Both the position numbers and the translations under genes were made by a program. 64,000 nucleotides of DNA. Origin: Candidatus Gastranaerophilales bacterium (lineage in GTDB: Bacteria; Cyanobacteriota; Vampirovibrionia; Gastranaerophilales; Gastranaerophilaceae). The notes under the pieces are model-generated. The model saw only the letters and a list, made by a program, of their open reading frames with translations. It did no database searches and had not been told where the DNA came from. Positions 1 through 8,119 of the stretch are shown here, one piece after another. The number at the start of each line of letters is the position of its first letter. Position 1 is the first letter of the stretch. The stretch is taken from assembly GCA_017560095.1 (NCBI GenBank), contig JAFYOU010000053.1, positions 1 through 64,000 on the forward strand, written 5' to 3'.

Positions 1-2
1 AG

Positions 3-40
3 TTTTTTGAATTACGGCACTTGTGTGCCGTTTCAAAAAA
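3..40. repeat. Long inverted repeat (stem-loop)
   Basis: Bases 3-11 and 14-20 pair with 32-40 and 25-31 around a 4-base loop; two bases (12-13) are unpaired. The outer arms are T-rich then A-rich, so the hairpin reads alike on both strands. It could be a bidirectional terminator of a gene lying left of the window; the function is inferred only. Confidence 0.5.
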
Positions 41-62
41 CAAGTTTTGCAAAGGTGTGCGC

Positions 63-102
63 AAAAAATAGCCAGCAAGCGAGGAGCTTGGTGGCTATTT
101 TT
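63..102 (+). terminator. Terminator-like hairpin, copy 1 of a related pair
   Basis: An A-run, a 17-base arm with one mismatch, the loop GAGGA and a T-run form a rho-independent-type hairpin. The central 16 bases (CAAGCGAGGAGCTTGG) recur in the hairpin at 197-235. No gene was found between the two; bases 103-196 can form three short hairpins but match no RNA family I recognise. Confidence 0.5.
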
Positions 103-196
103 GTAGTCCTTACCATGGCGACGTGGAAATCTTTGATTTCCCCAGGAGCATAGTTGTGTGATGTGCTAGGTTTTACGAATGACCCGAAAGTGTGTT

Positions 197-235
197 AAAA
201 AAGACTCGGCAAGCGAGGAGCTTGGCGGGTCTTTT
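197..235 (+). terminator. Terminator-like hairpin, copy 2 of a related pair
   Basis: Same core (CAAGCGAGGAGCTTGG) as 63-102 but with different outer stem bases, which still pair (one G-T wobble and one mismatch). Changed stem with kept pairing suggests the structure is what is conserved. It is followed by T5. Confidence 0.5.
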
Positions 236-275
236 TGTAACCGTACTAAAGCAAAGCTAAAGTAAAAGTATTAAG

Positions 276-304
276 AAAAGCCACTCTATATACAGTGGCT
301 TTTT
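276..304 (+). terminator. Rho-independent terminator
   Basis: Ten-base arms AAAAGCCACT/AGTGGCTTTT around CTATATAC, with a T-run. It is the last of the hairpins in the gene-free block 1-362 and lies 58 bases before the first gene. Confidence 0.6.
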
Positions 305-362
305 AGCAAAAATTTTTTTTCATATGTTTTAAAATAATTGCATACTATTGAAAGGCTTACTA

Positions 363-2642
363 ATGAATATTTCCCCGATTGTGCTAAATAATTATTTAGC
401 AATTAAAAAACAAAATATAAAAAATTATCAAACTCAACCAAATTTTAAAAGTTTAAATTGTGATACAATTTCTTTTTCAGGCGAAACCGGTTTAAATTTC
501 GCAGAAAGAATGGCTTCTATAGCGAAATATCAAAAACTATCTCAAATACTTAATGAGCCTAGTTCAAAAACTGCACAAGAATGTATAGATTCATTAAAAG
601 ATTTACAAGATGACAAAGATTGCCCTGCTGATTTAAAATCTGAAATTTTATTAGGTCAAGGTAAACAAGCAATGAATAAAGTTATTAAACTTTATATGGG
701 TACTCGATATGCAGACGAAAAAACTTCATTATTTAACCTAATAGAGGCTATGATTTCAGCTTCTCCTAACAAAAAAACAACATTAGCTCAATTTACAACT
801 GAGGATGAAAATGGAAGAATTCCTATTCAAATCGCATATAGTGACAAAAAAATGGCAGAGCGAATTTATAAATGCTTTGAAGGCGATAGCGAAACCTTAT
901 CAGTACTACGTAATGCAGTGGATGAAGCTAAAGCAGATAGAGAATTTGCAAAATATCATGACCTTCGGTGTCATTTTTTTCCTAAAGGTAGAAGGGCAAT
1001 AGAAAATGATTTTATTCAGTATTTAAAAAATCTAATAAAACCAAGAGAAAATCCAGATGAACCAATCATAATAAGAGACCAAAAAGCTAGAGATAGTATT
1101 GTCAAGTTTGCTATTTCTGCAAATTTACCAGCTGAATATTTTGGATATAGCGAAAAAAATAGAAGAGAAGGATATAAAGAAACATTAAAGGCAATTGCAG
1201 ATCTTGCAACTCCAGAAGAAAAAAGAGCACTATTTTTAAATAGAAACTTATTTTACGTCTGTTCTTATTCCGAAGATATAATGTTTGCTTGGAGCATCTT
1301 TAAGGATGATATGGAAGCAAAAAACGAGTTATGCAGAATAATTTCTTCACTTACTAATTGGAAACGCGATGTCTGTTTAGATACTCTTTCTGCAGAGCAT
1401 ATGCTCAGCATAATAAATGAAGTTGGGCCCGAGGCAAGAAAAACACTTCTTCTTGCAACAGATAAATTAGATTTGCTTCCAATTTCATATGCTGATAAAA
1501 AAACACAAATAGAATTCCTAAAAGCTTCACCAGATGATGAAACTAGAGAAAAACAACTTCTAGCACTTCCAAAGCTAACTGAAGAAGCGCTTGAATTGGT
1601 TCCTGAAGAAAAAAGAGAAGAAATAGAAACGAAACATAAAGAAAAGCACCAAAAAAGAAAAAATTCCTTATATGAAACACCAAATACAATATATAACATG
1701 ATAAATAATGCTTCTGAAAGTTATCGCTCAAAAATCATACTTAAAATAGCAGGAATTTTAGCAGATGATCATAATCAGCTTCGTGGATTTTTATTTAACT
1801 GTGTAAACTTTAAGCATTCTGGTTTTGTGGTATTCGGTCATGGTCAATATGTTCCAGGACTTCCAATTAATACTTTAAATGAAAATCATAAATGTAAAAT
1901 ACTAGATTTAGTTTTACCAGATGAAGATCTTTTCTTTAAAATATTTAGAGAAGTTGATTTTGAAGTATTAAAAGAACAAGCATATAAATATTGTCAAAAA
2001 GCACCAAGTGATGAAGCTATTTTAAAAATTTTAAAACATGAAAAGAAAAAAGAACCTTTAACTTGTATGCAAGATCGATTAGAATATACATGTCTTGCAG
2101 GAAATTTAACCCCGGAACAAACTTTGGATGTATTCGGTTTACTTAAAGATAAAAATAGTAAAATTAAGTTTTTACTTCTTGAGTATGAAAATTGCGAACA
2201 CAAATTAGATAGTGTTTGGGGTGTTGGCTCCAGAGGAAAAGGGGTGGTAGGTCGTTATACGACGTCTAGTATGGGCTATACGTATCGCCATGAAATATAC
2301 ATAAAAGAAACTGGAACCGAATATCGTACCCAAAGTACAAAAGAAGTTTTTGAAAAATTAATTTCCCAAGATTCATCATATCTTGGAAGGGTGATAGATA
2401 TAATATTAAATCTTGCACTAGATAAAGAAGTAGCTGATGAAGAAGTTCGAAAATTATTAAATGCTTATGTTCCAATGTTAAGTAACGAAGATAATGCACT
2501 AGAGTTTTTCAGTAAAATCTTTGAAATTGTAAATTCTAATAATGATAAAGAGCAAATTAGAAGATTATTGGAAAATATTAAAGCAAACGTTTCTGAAATA
2601 TGTAAAAAGGAAATTGACGACTTAATAGAAAAGCTTGATTAA
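363..2642 (+). CDS. Large hypothetical protein (759 aa), Asp/Glu/Lys-rich
   Basis: I do not recognise this family. The product is mostly charged and helical in appearance, with no signal peptide or membrane segment. An upstream TTG at 348 is open, but ATG 363 is preferred because AAAGG (351-355) lies seven bases before it. Around residues 30-45 there is a segment ending in CDTISFSG. A similar 'NPISFR' patch opens the unrelated hypothetical protein at 37264-37959. From memory, such N-terminal SF-containing patches are common in hypothetical proteins of Gastranaerophilales; their role is unknown to me. The gene stands alone between a terminator at 276-304 and one at 2681-2707. Confidence 0.8.
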   Translation: MNISPIVLNNYLAIKKQNIKNYQTQPNFKSLNCDTISFSGETGLNFAERMASIAKYQKLSQILNEPSSKTAQECIDSLKDLQDDKDCPADLKSEILLGQGKQAMNKVIKLYMGTRYADEKTSLFNLIEAMISASPNKKTTLAQFTTEDENGRIPIQIAYSDKKMAERIYKCFEGDSETLSVLRNAVDEAKADREFAKYHDLRCHFFPKGRRAIENDFIQYLKNLIKPRENPDEPIIIRDQKARDSIVKFAISANLPAEYFGYSEKNRREGYKETLKAIADLATPEEKRALFLNRNLFYVCSYSEDIMFAWSIFKDDMEAKNELCRIISSLTNWKRDVCLDTLSAEHMLSIINEVGPEARKTLLLATDKLDLLPISYADKKTQIEFLKASPDDETREKQLLALPKLTEEALELVPEEKREEIETKHKEKHQKRKNSLYETPNTIYNMINNASESYRSKIILKIAGILADDHNQLRGFLFNCVNFKHSGFVVFGHGQYVPGLPINTLNENHKCKILDLVLPDEDLFFKIFREVDFEVLKEQAYKYCQKAPSDEAILKILKHEKKKEPLTCMQDRLEYTCLAGNLTPEQTLDVFGLLKDKNSKIKFLLLEYENCEHKLDSVWGVGSRGKGVVGRYTTSSMGYTYRHEIYIKETGTEYRTQSTKEVFEKLISQDSSYLGRVIDIILNLALDKEVADEEVRKLLNAYVPMLSNEDNALEFFSKIFEIVNSNNDKEQIRRLLENIKANVSEICKKEIDDLIEKLD

Positions 2643-2680
2643 CAAAAATAATTTTTCTTAATAATTCTTAATTAAATCCT

Positions 2681-2707
2681 ATAAAAGCCCATAAACAGGG
2701 CTTTTAT
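2681..2707 (+). terminator. Rho-independent terminator
   Basis: Perfect 10-base arms ATAAAAGCCC/GGGCTTTTAT with a 7-base loop, 39 bases after the stop of the large hypothetical gene. Confidence 0.75.
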
Positions 2708-2792
2708 TTATATTACAAATTGTTAAGTATGCATTTAAAAAATAAACTTTAACTTTACATGTCTTAATAAACCCCTTGAAAACCATGATTTC

Positions 2793-2817
2793 AATTGATA
2801 TATTAAATATATCAATT
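2793..2817. promoter_or_regulatory. Perfect 11-bp palindrome upstream of sigma factor gene
   Basis: AATTGATATAT and its exact complement flank the spacer TAA. It sits about 67 bases before the sigma-factor start and lacks the T-run of a terminator, so an operator (possibly autoregulatory) is a reasonable guess. No binding protein can be named. Confidence 0.4.
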
Positions 2818-2883
2818 ATATATCAACCCATTATTCGTATATTAGAGTGTTATTTAAAAATTGTGTTGCAAAGGGGCATTAAT

Positions 2884-3687
2884 ATGAAAAATTTAAAGAG
2901 AGTTGAAAGTATTTTATCTGAAAAAGAATTAATCTTAAGAGCTCAAAAGGGAGATATTTGGGCAAGAAATCAAATTATAGAAAATACCATGCCATTAATT
3001 AAAAAAATTGCTATTAATTCAATCCAAAAAAGTGCTTTATCAAACAATGATTTAATTCAAGAAGGCATTTTTGGCGTTGTGACAGCTATTGAAAAATTTG
3101 ATACTACATTGGGTTTTAAATTTTCAACTTATGCTTCTTGGTGGATTAAACAAGCAATGTTCAAAGCAATTTCTGAACAATCTTATTCTTTTAATATTCC
3201 TGTTTATATTCAAGAAACCCTTTCTCGCTATAACAAAACAAAGCAAGAAATGGAACAAAAAGAAAATAAAGAAATAAGCAAAAAAGAAGTAGCAAAAAAA
3301 ATGAATTTAACAGAAGAAAAAATAGATACATTTTTAAATTGTTTTAATAGAGCATTATCAATTGAACAAGGTGCAAGTTTAACGGACAATAAAGAATTAA
3401 CCTTAGCTGAAATAATTGAAGATGAAAAACAAAACGTTGAGCTTGAAGTAATTGATATCGAACTTAAAAAAGATATTAAAAGAGCGCTTGATATTTTAAA
3501 AGAGAAAGAAAAAAATGTTATTGTACTTCGTTTTGGTTTAGAAAATAATCAAAAACAAACATTAGAAGAAATTGGGCAATCTTATGGTGTTACTAAAGAA
3601 TGCATAAGACAAATTGAAAAAAGAGCGTTAAATAAAATTGCACTAGATGAAATATCAAGGAATTGTTTAATTTCATATATTAAATAA
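2884..3687 (+). CDS. RNA polymerase sigma factor, sigma-70 family (non-primary)
   Basis: Directs RNA polymerase to promoters. Region 2 is clear (DLIQEGIFGV, then FKFSTYASWWIKQA, the -10 recognition and melting segment), followed by region 3 and a region 4 helix-turn-helix (LEEIGQSYGVTKECIRQIEK). At 267 residues it is shorter than the primary factor at 11524-12528 and lacks region 1.1. The reading frame is open to 2776, but ATG 2884 is chosen because AAAGGGG ends seven bases before it. A perfect palindrome lies upstream. It resembles group 2/3 RpoD-like factors rather than ECF or FliA types; the regulon cannot be read from the sequence. Confidence 0.88.
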   Translation: MKNLKRVESILSEKELILRAQKGDIWARNQIIENTMPLIKKIAINSIQKSALSNNDLIQEGIFGVVTAIEKFDTTLGFKFSTYASWWIKQAMFKAISEQSYSFNIPVYIQETLSRYNKTKQEMEQKENKEISKKEVAKKMNLTEEKIDTFLNCFNRALSIEQGASLTDNKELTLAEIIEDEKQNVELEVIDIELKKDIKRALDILKEKEKNVIVLRFGLENNQKQTLEEIGQSYGVTKECIRQIEKRALNKIALDEISRNCLISYIK

Positions 3688-3982
3688 TTAAACTTTTTCA
3701 AAAGAATAAATCATCCAAGAGCCTTTTTTGATTTGTTTATTAAATTTAAAATGTTCATATGCCCAAAATAATGATTTATTTCTATTGTATGAAGCAATTA
3801 AAAATAAAAAAGGTATTTTTTCATATTTTTTATCATCTTGCGCTATATTTTTTAATGCATTATTTGAAAAAAGACTGACTGTTTCAAGGTCAACAATGAA
3901 AAGTTTTTCACCTTTTTTCATATCATAGAATTGATTATTTAACCAAGAATTAATTAAAGAATTATCTTTATCTAAAAAAAAA
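3688..3982 (-). pseudogene. C-terminal remainder of the frameshifted glycosyltransferase
   Basis: This frame is open from the A9/T9 tract at 3974-3982 to a stop at 3688. It encodes about 97 residues that continue the upstream glycosyltransferase without a gap. One extra T in the tract would join the two frames into a 558-residue protein, the usual size for ArnT/PMT-type enzymes. The segment has no ribosome site of its own, and an internal ATG at 3921 is unlikely to be a real start. Read it as the periplasmic tail of the gene at 3972-5363. Confidence 0.7.
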
Positions 3983-5363
3983 CTTTATAAAGTTCATGAC
4001 CTTTCTTGAAAGCATCATAAGTAGTTCCATTGTTTAAAACTTCAGGAAAATTGTATTTATTAATTGAATAAGCTAAATATTTTGAATCGTCGTAATATTT
4101 TTTAAAATGTGTTTTTGGATAAAAAAGAAATAAAATTCTATCATTTTTTTGAATATTCATTTCTTCCATTGCGATTATAGGTAATCTTTGACCTTCGTTT
4201 CTTGTTAATCTAATAGCAGAAGTGTGAGAAACTATAATATAAAATAAACTCATAAAGATATAGATTGTGGCTAACATAATTTTTGTACTTTTTGAATTTA
4301 ATTGTGCCCAGCCTATTGCGAACATTAAAATTAAAATTGGGTATAATTCGGTTAAATATTTAGTTAAAAATACAATTTTACCTGCGATTGAAGTAATTAA
4401 AATTGTTAAAAATGTTGCAAAAAATACGCATAAAAAATATTTGTTAATTCTTTTGGTATCAATGTTTGAGCGAATTATCATAATTAGTGCAATTAAAACA
4501 GGAACTAGCGCAAACATAATAAAACCAATATTGATTACATCATTATGAATAATTTGATTATAAAAACTTGAAGGCGAGTTGGTTATGTTTTTAAGCACTG
4601 GTGAAAATAAATCTGTGAAATAAAAACAAATTTTTGACCATGAAAATGGTGCCCACCATTGAGAAAAATAAGTTGGATGAGCAAATATTCTAAATAAGAA
4701 TGGGATTAAAGGCAGGCATAAACATAATCCTGCAACAATTGGTTTAAATAAATCTGTATCTTTTTTCTTTTTAGGACGAAATGCAATTAATCCAAAAATA
4801 TTAAATATTACAAATACAAAACCAATTGTATGTTCTAGAATTAACAGAACAGACCAAAGTGTAAGCCACCATGCATGTTTTTTGGAAGGATATTCATACA
4901 TTTTGATTGAATATAATAAAACCAAAGATGAAAGCAAGAAAATTAAAGAATAAATTCTAACTTCTTGTGAAAAATATATTAAAAATGAACTAATTGCACT
5001 AATCGTAGCACAAGCAAGTCCAATTTGAATTGAATGATTTTTTGTTTGGTAATTTTTTCCAACGTGGTACATTACCAAGCATCCTAATAAATTAGGTACT
5101 AATGAAGAAAATCTCAACATAAAATCTGAATTTTTGAATATTGCCATCCAAACTTTTAAATAAAAATAATGAAGTGGCGCATGACAATTTGTTTTTATTC
5201 CTTCAAAGAAATCGAAAGGGAATTTCAGCATCGCAATTGAATATGTTATATATTCATCATTCCATAGACCCTCGGGTTTATTTAAATTCCAGAGCCTTAG
5301 TAAAAAACCTAATATTAAAATTATTATTAAAATTACTTTATTATCTTTAAAAAATTCTTTCAT
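3972..5363 (-). CDS. Membrane glycosyltransferase, ArnT/PMT (GT39/GT83-like), truncated by frameshift
   Basis: An integral membrane enzyme expected to move a sugar from a polyprenyl-phosphate donor to an envelope acceptor on the outer face of the inner membrane. The N-terminus has a first membrane helix followed by the acidic pair in WNDEYIT, typical of the first periplasmic loop; about ten more hydrophobic segments follow. The frame stops in a T9 run (3974-3982) after 463 residues, while the rest of the protein lies in another frame to 3688. The tract could be phase-variable, a sequencing error or a true mutation. A TAAAAT box ends six bases before the ATG and there is no ribosome site, so the mRNA may be leaderless. 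The acceptor is unknown. Confidence 0.8.
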   Translation of the reverse strand: MKEFFKDNKVILIIILILGFLLRLWNLNKPEGLWNDEYITYSIAMLKFPFDFFEGIKTNCHAPLHYFYLKVWMAIFKNSDFMLRFSSLVPNLLGCLVMYHVGKNYQTKNHSIQIGLACATISAISSFLIYFSQEVRIYSLIFLLSSLVLLYSIKMYEYPSKKHAWWLTLWSVLLILEHTIGFVFVIFNIFGLIAFRPKKKKDTDLFKPIVAGLCLCLPLIPFLFRIFAHPTYFSQWWAPFSWSKICFYFTDLFSPVLKNITNSPSSFYNQIIHNDVINIGFIMFALVPVLIALIMIIRSNIDTKRINKYFLCVFFATFLTILITSIAGKIVFLTKYLTELYPILILMFAIGWAQLNSKSTKIMLATIYIFMSLFYIIVSHTSAIRLTRNEGQRLPIIAMEEMNIQKNDRILFLFYPKTHFKKYYDDSKYLAYSINKYNFPEVLNNGTTYDAFKKGHELYKVFF

Positions 5364-5369
5364 AAAAAA

Positions 5370-5375
5370 ATTTTA
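5370..5375 (-). promoter_or_regulatory. -10 box (TAAAAT) six bases before start codon
   Basis: TAAAAT followed by T6 and then ATG 5363. With a usual 6-7 base discriminator, transcription would begin at the start codon, giving a leaderless mRNA for the glycosyltransferase. Confidence 0.5.
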
Positions 5376-5506
5376 ACAAAGACTCAAACCCTTGTCGTCA
5401 TTAATTAAGAGGATAAAATATATTTTTGTTTTTAATTTAATTTTTTAAGTATATATCGTTGTTTATTTTTAATAAAACCTCTCTTTATTCTTAAAAGTAA
5501 TTATCT

Positions 5507-5512
5507 TATAAT
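5507..5512 (+). promoter_or_regulatory. -10 box (TATAAT) six bases before start codon
   Basis: Consensus TATAAT, then ATGTTT, then ATG 5519. No Shine-Dalgarno sequence is present, so a leaderless transcript is inferred and the second ATG is preferred as the start. Confidence 0.55.
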
Positions 5513-5518
5513 ATGTTT

Positions 5519-6175
5519 ATGAAAAAGTTGATTGTAATTGAAATTTTGATTTGGATATCAATTTTATTAATAATTATTGGATTAGGAATTTTTGCTTATA
5601 TTAAGACATTTGTTGAGCCAAATGCTTATGTAATTCAGTTTAAAGATATTGATGGAATAACAAAAGGCTCTCCTGTAAGATTTATGGGTATTAATGTTGG
5701 ATATGTTCGTAAATTAAAATCTAAAAATAAACATATAGATGTTCAAATTTTAATTACAAGAAAAGGAGTAGATATACCGAATGGAACTCTTGCACGAGTT
5801 GAGTTTTATGGTCTTGGTGGGTCTAAATCAATTGAGCTTATGCCGCCTGAAACAACTTGTGAAGTAGGAATTTTAACAGGTAATACTATAAGGTTAAATG
5901 ATGTAGCACATGAAGCAATTAGCCTTGTTGAAATAATTGAAATGGTTGAAAGATATACTAAAAATATCAATGAAAAAGCCATTCAAAAACTTTTAGTTGA
6001 AATGAAATCAATTAATGATAAAAAAATAAAAGATGTTGGAAGTGAAATTGATAATATTGAAGGTGGAATTGCTGAAAAATTTGAAGCGGTTAAGTTAAAA
6101 CAAAATGAAATGACAGAAAAAATTAAAGATGTAAACAATAGCGTGGAAAAACTTAACGAATTTATAAAAAAATAA
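5519..6175 (+). CDS. MlaD/MCE-family substrate-binding protein
   Basis: One N-terminal membrane helix (about residues 4-25) anchors an MCE domain (about 35-115), with the family hallmark DGITKGSPVRFMGINVGYV and later GLGGSKSIELMP. A helical, charged C-terminal part of about 80 residues follows. MCE proteins form rings that shuttle lipids between membranes together with an ABC transporter (MlaE/MlaF type). No transporter genes are adjacent, so the partner must lie elsewhere. ATG 5513 is also in frame; ATG 5519 fits the leaderless pattern because TATAAT ends six bases before it. Family assignment is firm, substrate unknown. Confidence 0.88.
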   Translation: MKKLIVIEILIWISILLIIIGLGIFAYIKTFVEPNAYVIQFKDIDGITKGSPVRFMGINVGYVRKLKSKNKHIDVQILITRKGVDIPNGTLARVEFYGLGGSKSIELMPPETTCEVGILTGNTIRLNDVAHEAISLVEIIEMVERYTKNINEKAIQKLLVEMKSINDKKIKDVGSEIDNIEGGIAEKFEAVKLKQNEMTEKIKDVNNSVEKLNEFIKK

Positions 6176-6213
6176 TTTTATGTTAAGATTTTTTATGAAG
6201 GGAAGTTTGATAG

Positions 6214-7179
6214 ATGGCACGAGAGTCAAAAGCTAAATCTAAAATAAAGTCAAAAACTGAGAATAAAGAAATTGAAATTATAATTGATGTTGAAACAACT
6301 GGTTTAGATTATACAAGAGAAAGAATTATTGAGTTTGCTGGTGTAAAGCTGGTTAATGGAAAAGTTAAAGAAAAATTCGAAACTTTAATTAATGCAAAAC
6401 AACACATAAGAAAATCTTCTCAAGCAGTTCATGGAATTTCAGAGGAAGACTTGGCTGACGCACCAACAGAAGAAGAAATTTATCCGAAAATTTTTGAATT
6501 CATAGGCGATGCACCAGTTGTTGCGCATAATGCAATTTTTGATTATTCGTTTTTAAATCGAACTTCAAAAAGACTTTATAATAAGCCATTTGAAAATAAT
6601 TATGTTGATACTCAAATGATGTTTAAAGAAGTTTATCCTCAATACGAATCTTGTGGATTAGACACTATGGCGTCAGTTTTTGGTGCATCAAATAAAAAAC
6701 GTCACAGAGCAATGGGTGATGCCATGGCATTAGCTAAATGTTATCCAAAATTAAAAGCTTTGTATTACCAAAAATATAATTGGCAATTATCTCAAATTGA
6801 ACATGTTGAATATTTATTTGAAAGATATTTAAGACTTCAATCTGCAATTAATACTATGCAGTCTGAAATTCAAGATTTGCGTTCTATTTTTAAAATTTAT
6901 TTTGAGCGTGGTGGGTCTGAAATTCAATCTAACACGGGTGAAATTTTAACTTATAATCACAAAAAGACTTTTTCATATGATTTTGCTCAAATAAAAGAAG
7001 TTTTAGAAGAAATTGGAGCATTGCCTAAAGCTGTTAAATTAAACAATGCTTTTGTTGATAGATTGGTTTCAGGTAATGCGGTTAATGAAGAATTAAAAGA
7101 GAAAATCAAATCTGCAAGAGTTGAAATATCTGAAAATAAGTCGTTTAGCGTTGTTAAACCTGATAAAAATAAAAATTAA
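6214..7179 (+). CDS. DnaQ-like DEDDh 3'-5' exonuclease with C-terminal extension
   Basis: Residues about 20-185 form an exonuclease domain of the DNA polymerase III epsilon type. Motif I is DVETTGL, motif II HNAIFDYSFL and motif III HRAMGDA, giving the four metal-binding acids and the catalytic histidine. A C-terminal extension of about 125 residues (helical, then charged) matches nothing I recognise. GGGAAG at 6200-6205 serves as ribosome site. The stop codon overlaps by one base the start of the YlxR gene, so the two are probably co-translated. It could be proofreading epsilon or a repair/RNA-processing exonuclease; the sequence does not decide. Confidence 0.85.
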   Translation: MARESKAKSKIKSKTENKEIEIIIDVETTGLDYTRERIIEFAGVKLVNGKVKEKFETLINAKQHIRKSSQAVHGISEEDLADAPTEEEIYPKIFEFIGDAPVVAHNAIFDYSFLNRTSKRLYNKPFENNYVDTQMMFKEVYPQYESCGLDTMASVFGASNKKRHRAMGDAMALAKCYPKLKALYYQKYNWQLSQIEHVEYLFERYLRLQSAINTMQSEIQDLRSIFKIYFERGGSEIQSNTGEILTYNHKKTFSYDFAQIKEVLEEIGALPKAVKLNNAFVDRLVSGNAVNEELKEKIKSARVEISENKSFSVVKPDKNKN

Positions 7180-7436
7180 TGAATGAAATTCAAAGAAAAT
7201 GCCAGGGATGTTTAAAGCTCATTGATAGAAATGAGTTAGTTAAAATTACAAAATTATCTGATGGCACATTGAAAATTAATCCAACTTCAAAAGAATTAGG
7301 AAGAAGTGTTTATGTGTGTGCTAATTCTGAATGTATAAAAACTTTTATTAAAAAGAAAAAAATAAAAACCGCTCTTAAATATTCAAATATGGAAGAAATT
7401 TCAAGAGTCGAAGAATTGCTAAAAAAAGATTATTAG
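7179..7436 (+). CDS. YlxR-family RNA-binding protein (DUF448)
   Basis: Small basic protein with the family pattern: RKCQGC near the N-terminus, then GRSVYVCANSECI and a lysine-rich helix (KKKKIKTAL). YlxR proteins bind RNA; in Firmicutes the homologue (RnpM) has been linked to RNase P. It normally sits between nusA and infB, but here it follows an exonuclease gene with a one-base overlap, an unusual setting. The ATG at 7179 shares a base with the preceding stop, suggesting translational coupling. Confidence 0.82.
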   Translation: MNEIQRKCQGCLKLIDRNELVKITKLSDGTLKINPTSKELGRSVYVCANSECIKTFIKKKKIKTALKYSNMEEISRVEELLKKDY

Positions 7437-7441
7437 GCTAC

Positions 7442-7447
7442 TATAAA
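7442..7447 (+). promoter_or_regulatory. -10 box (TATAAA) six bases before start codon
   Basis: TATAAA then AGTAAT then ATG 7454, just after the YlxR stop. It fits the leaderless pattern seen at other genes in this window. Confidence 0.4.
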
Positions 7448-7453
7448 AGTAAT

Positions 7454-8119
7454 ATGAAGAAGAATTTAATTAAAACATTTTTATCGTTTGGATTTTTAGC
7501 TTGTCTAAGCTTGGTTTTAAGTGGTTGCGCTACTTTATCATATACAGGTGAAGATTATAGTCAAAATAACATGCAAACTGTTAAAACTACGGAAGACTTA
7601 GTTTTTAATACATATAAAAAATCTTTAGGTGATATCAATGTCAAAATGGGGATTTCAAAAACTCCAGTTCCTGAAATTTTAGCTTTATATGTTCAAATTG
7701 AAAATTTATCTTATGAGACCCCATATCTTTTTAAAGTTGAAGATTTAAAACTTTCTAATAGTGAAAGAGAAATGCAATTTATTACAACAAATAATTATTT
7801 AAACATTTATAACAATCAAGAAGCATCTTCAATGACTGCTATGGGTGCAATGAGTGCTACATTGACAAATATGACCGGAATGACGGCTAATATGAATGAA
7901 TTTAATCAATCAATGATGCAAAATTCAGCTCAACAATCAAGTGCGAGTGCATTTTCTCGTCTTCAAGTTATTGGAGACCAAATTTCAAAACATTCAATTC
8001 AACATTTTTCAACAATTTCGCCAAGAAGAAGCCAATATTTTTATTTCTTTTTTGAAGATTTAGATACTTTCCCGATTTATGTTACATATAAAAATTTGAA
8101 ATATCAATTTAATATGTAA
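7454..8119 (+). CDS. Putative outer-envelope lipoprotein, unknown function
   Basis: A lipoprotein signal peptide is plain: positively charged start, hydrophobic core and lipobox LSGC with the acylated Cys at about residue 25. The mature part (about 197 residues) has a Met/Ala/Ser-rich low-complexity stretch near its middle (TAMGAMSATLTNMTG) and otherwise looks like a beta-rich domain. I do not recognise the family. The gene converges on the PHP gene and their ends overlap by 11 bases. There is no ribosome site; TATAAA lies six bases before the ATG. Confidence 0.8.
   Translation: MKKNLIKTFLSFGFLACLSLVLSGCATLSYTGEDYSQNNMQTVKTTEDLVFNTYKKSLGDINVKMGISKTPVPEILALYVQIENLSYETPYLFKVEDLKLSNSEREMQFITTNNYLNIYNNQEASSMTAMGAMSATLTNMTGMTANMNEFNQSMMQNSAQQSSASAFSRLQVIGDQISKHSIQHFSTISPRRSQYFYFFFEDLDTFPIYVTYKNLKYQFNM

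Noticed and set aside
103..196. Possible 5S rRNA, SRP RNA or other known small RNA
   Set aside because: The stretch forms short hairpins, but the conserved 5S segments (CCATCCCGAAC region) and the SRP tetraloop motif are absent.
1265..1699. 144-codon frame on the - strand within the large hypothetical gene
   Set aside because: Serine/phenylalanine-rich reverse complement of a lysine/glutamate-rich gene; no ribosome site and no domain.
2776..2883. 36-residue N-terminal extension of the sigma factor
   Set aside because: It crosses the palindrome at 2793-2817 and has no ribosome site, while AAAGGGG precedes ATG 2884 at the right distance.
3728..3928. 66-codon + strand frame
   Set aside because: Lies antisense to the continuation of the glycosyltransferase, which reads through without a break apart from the T9 tract.
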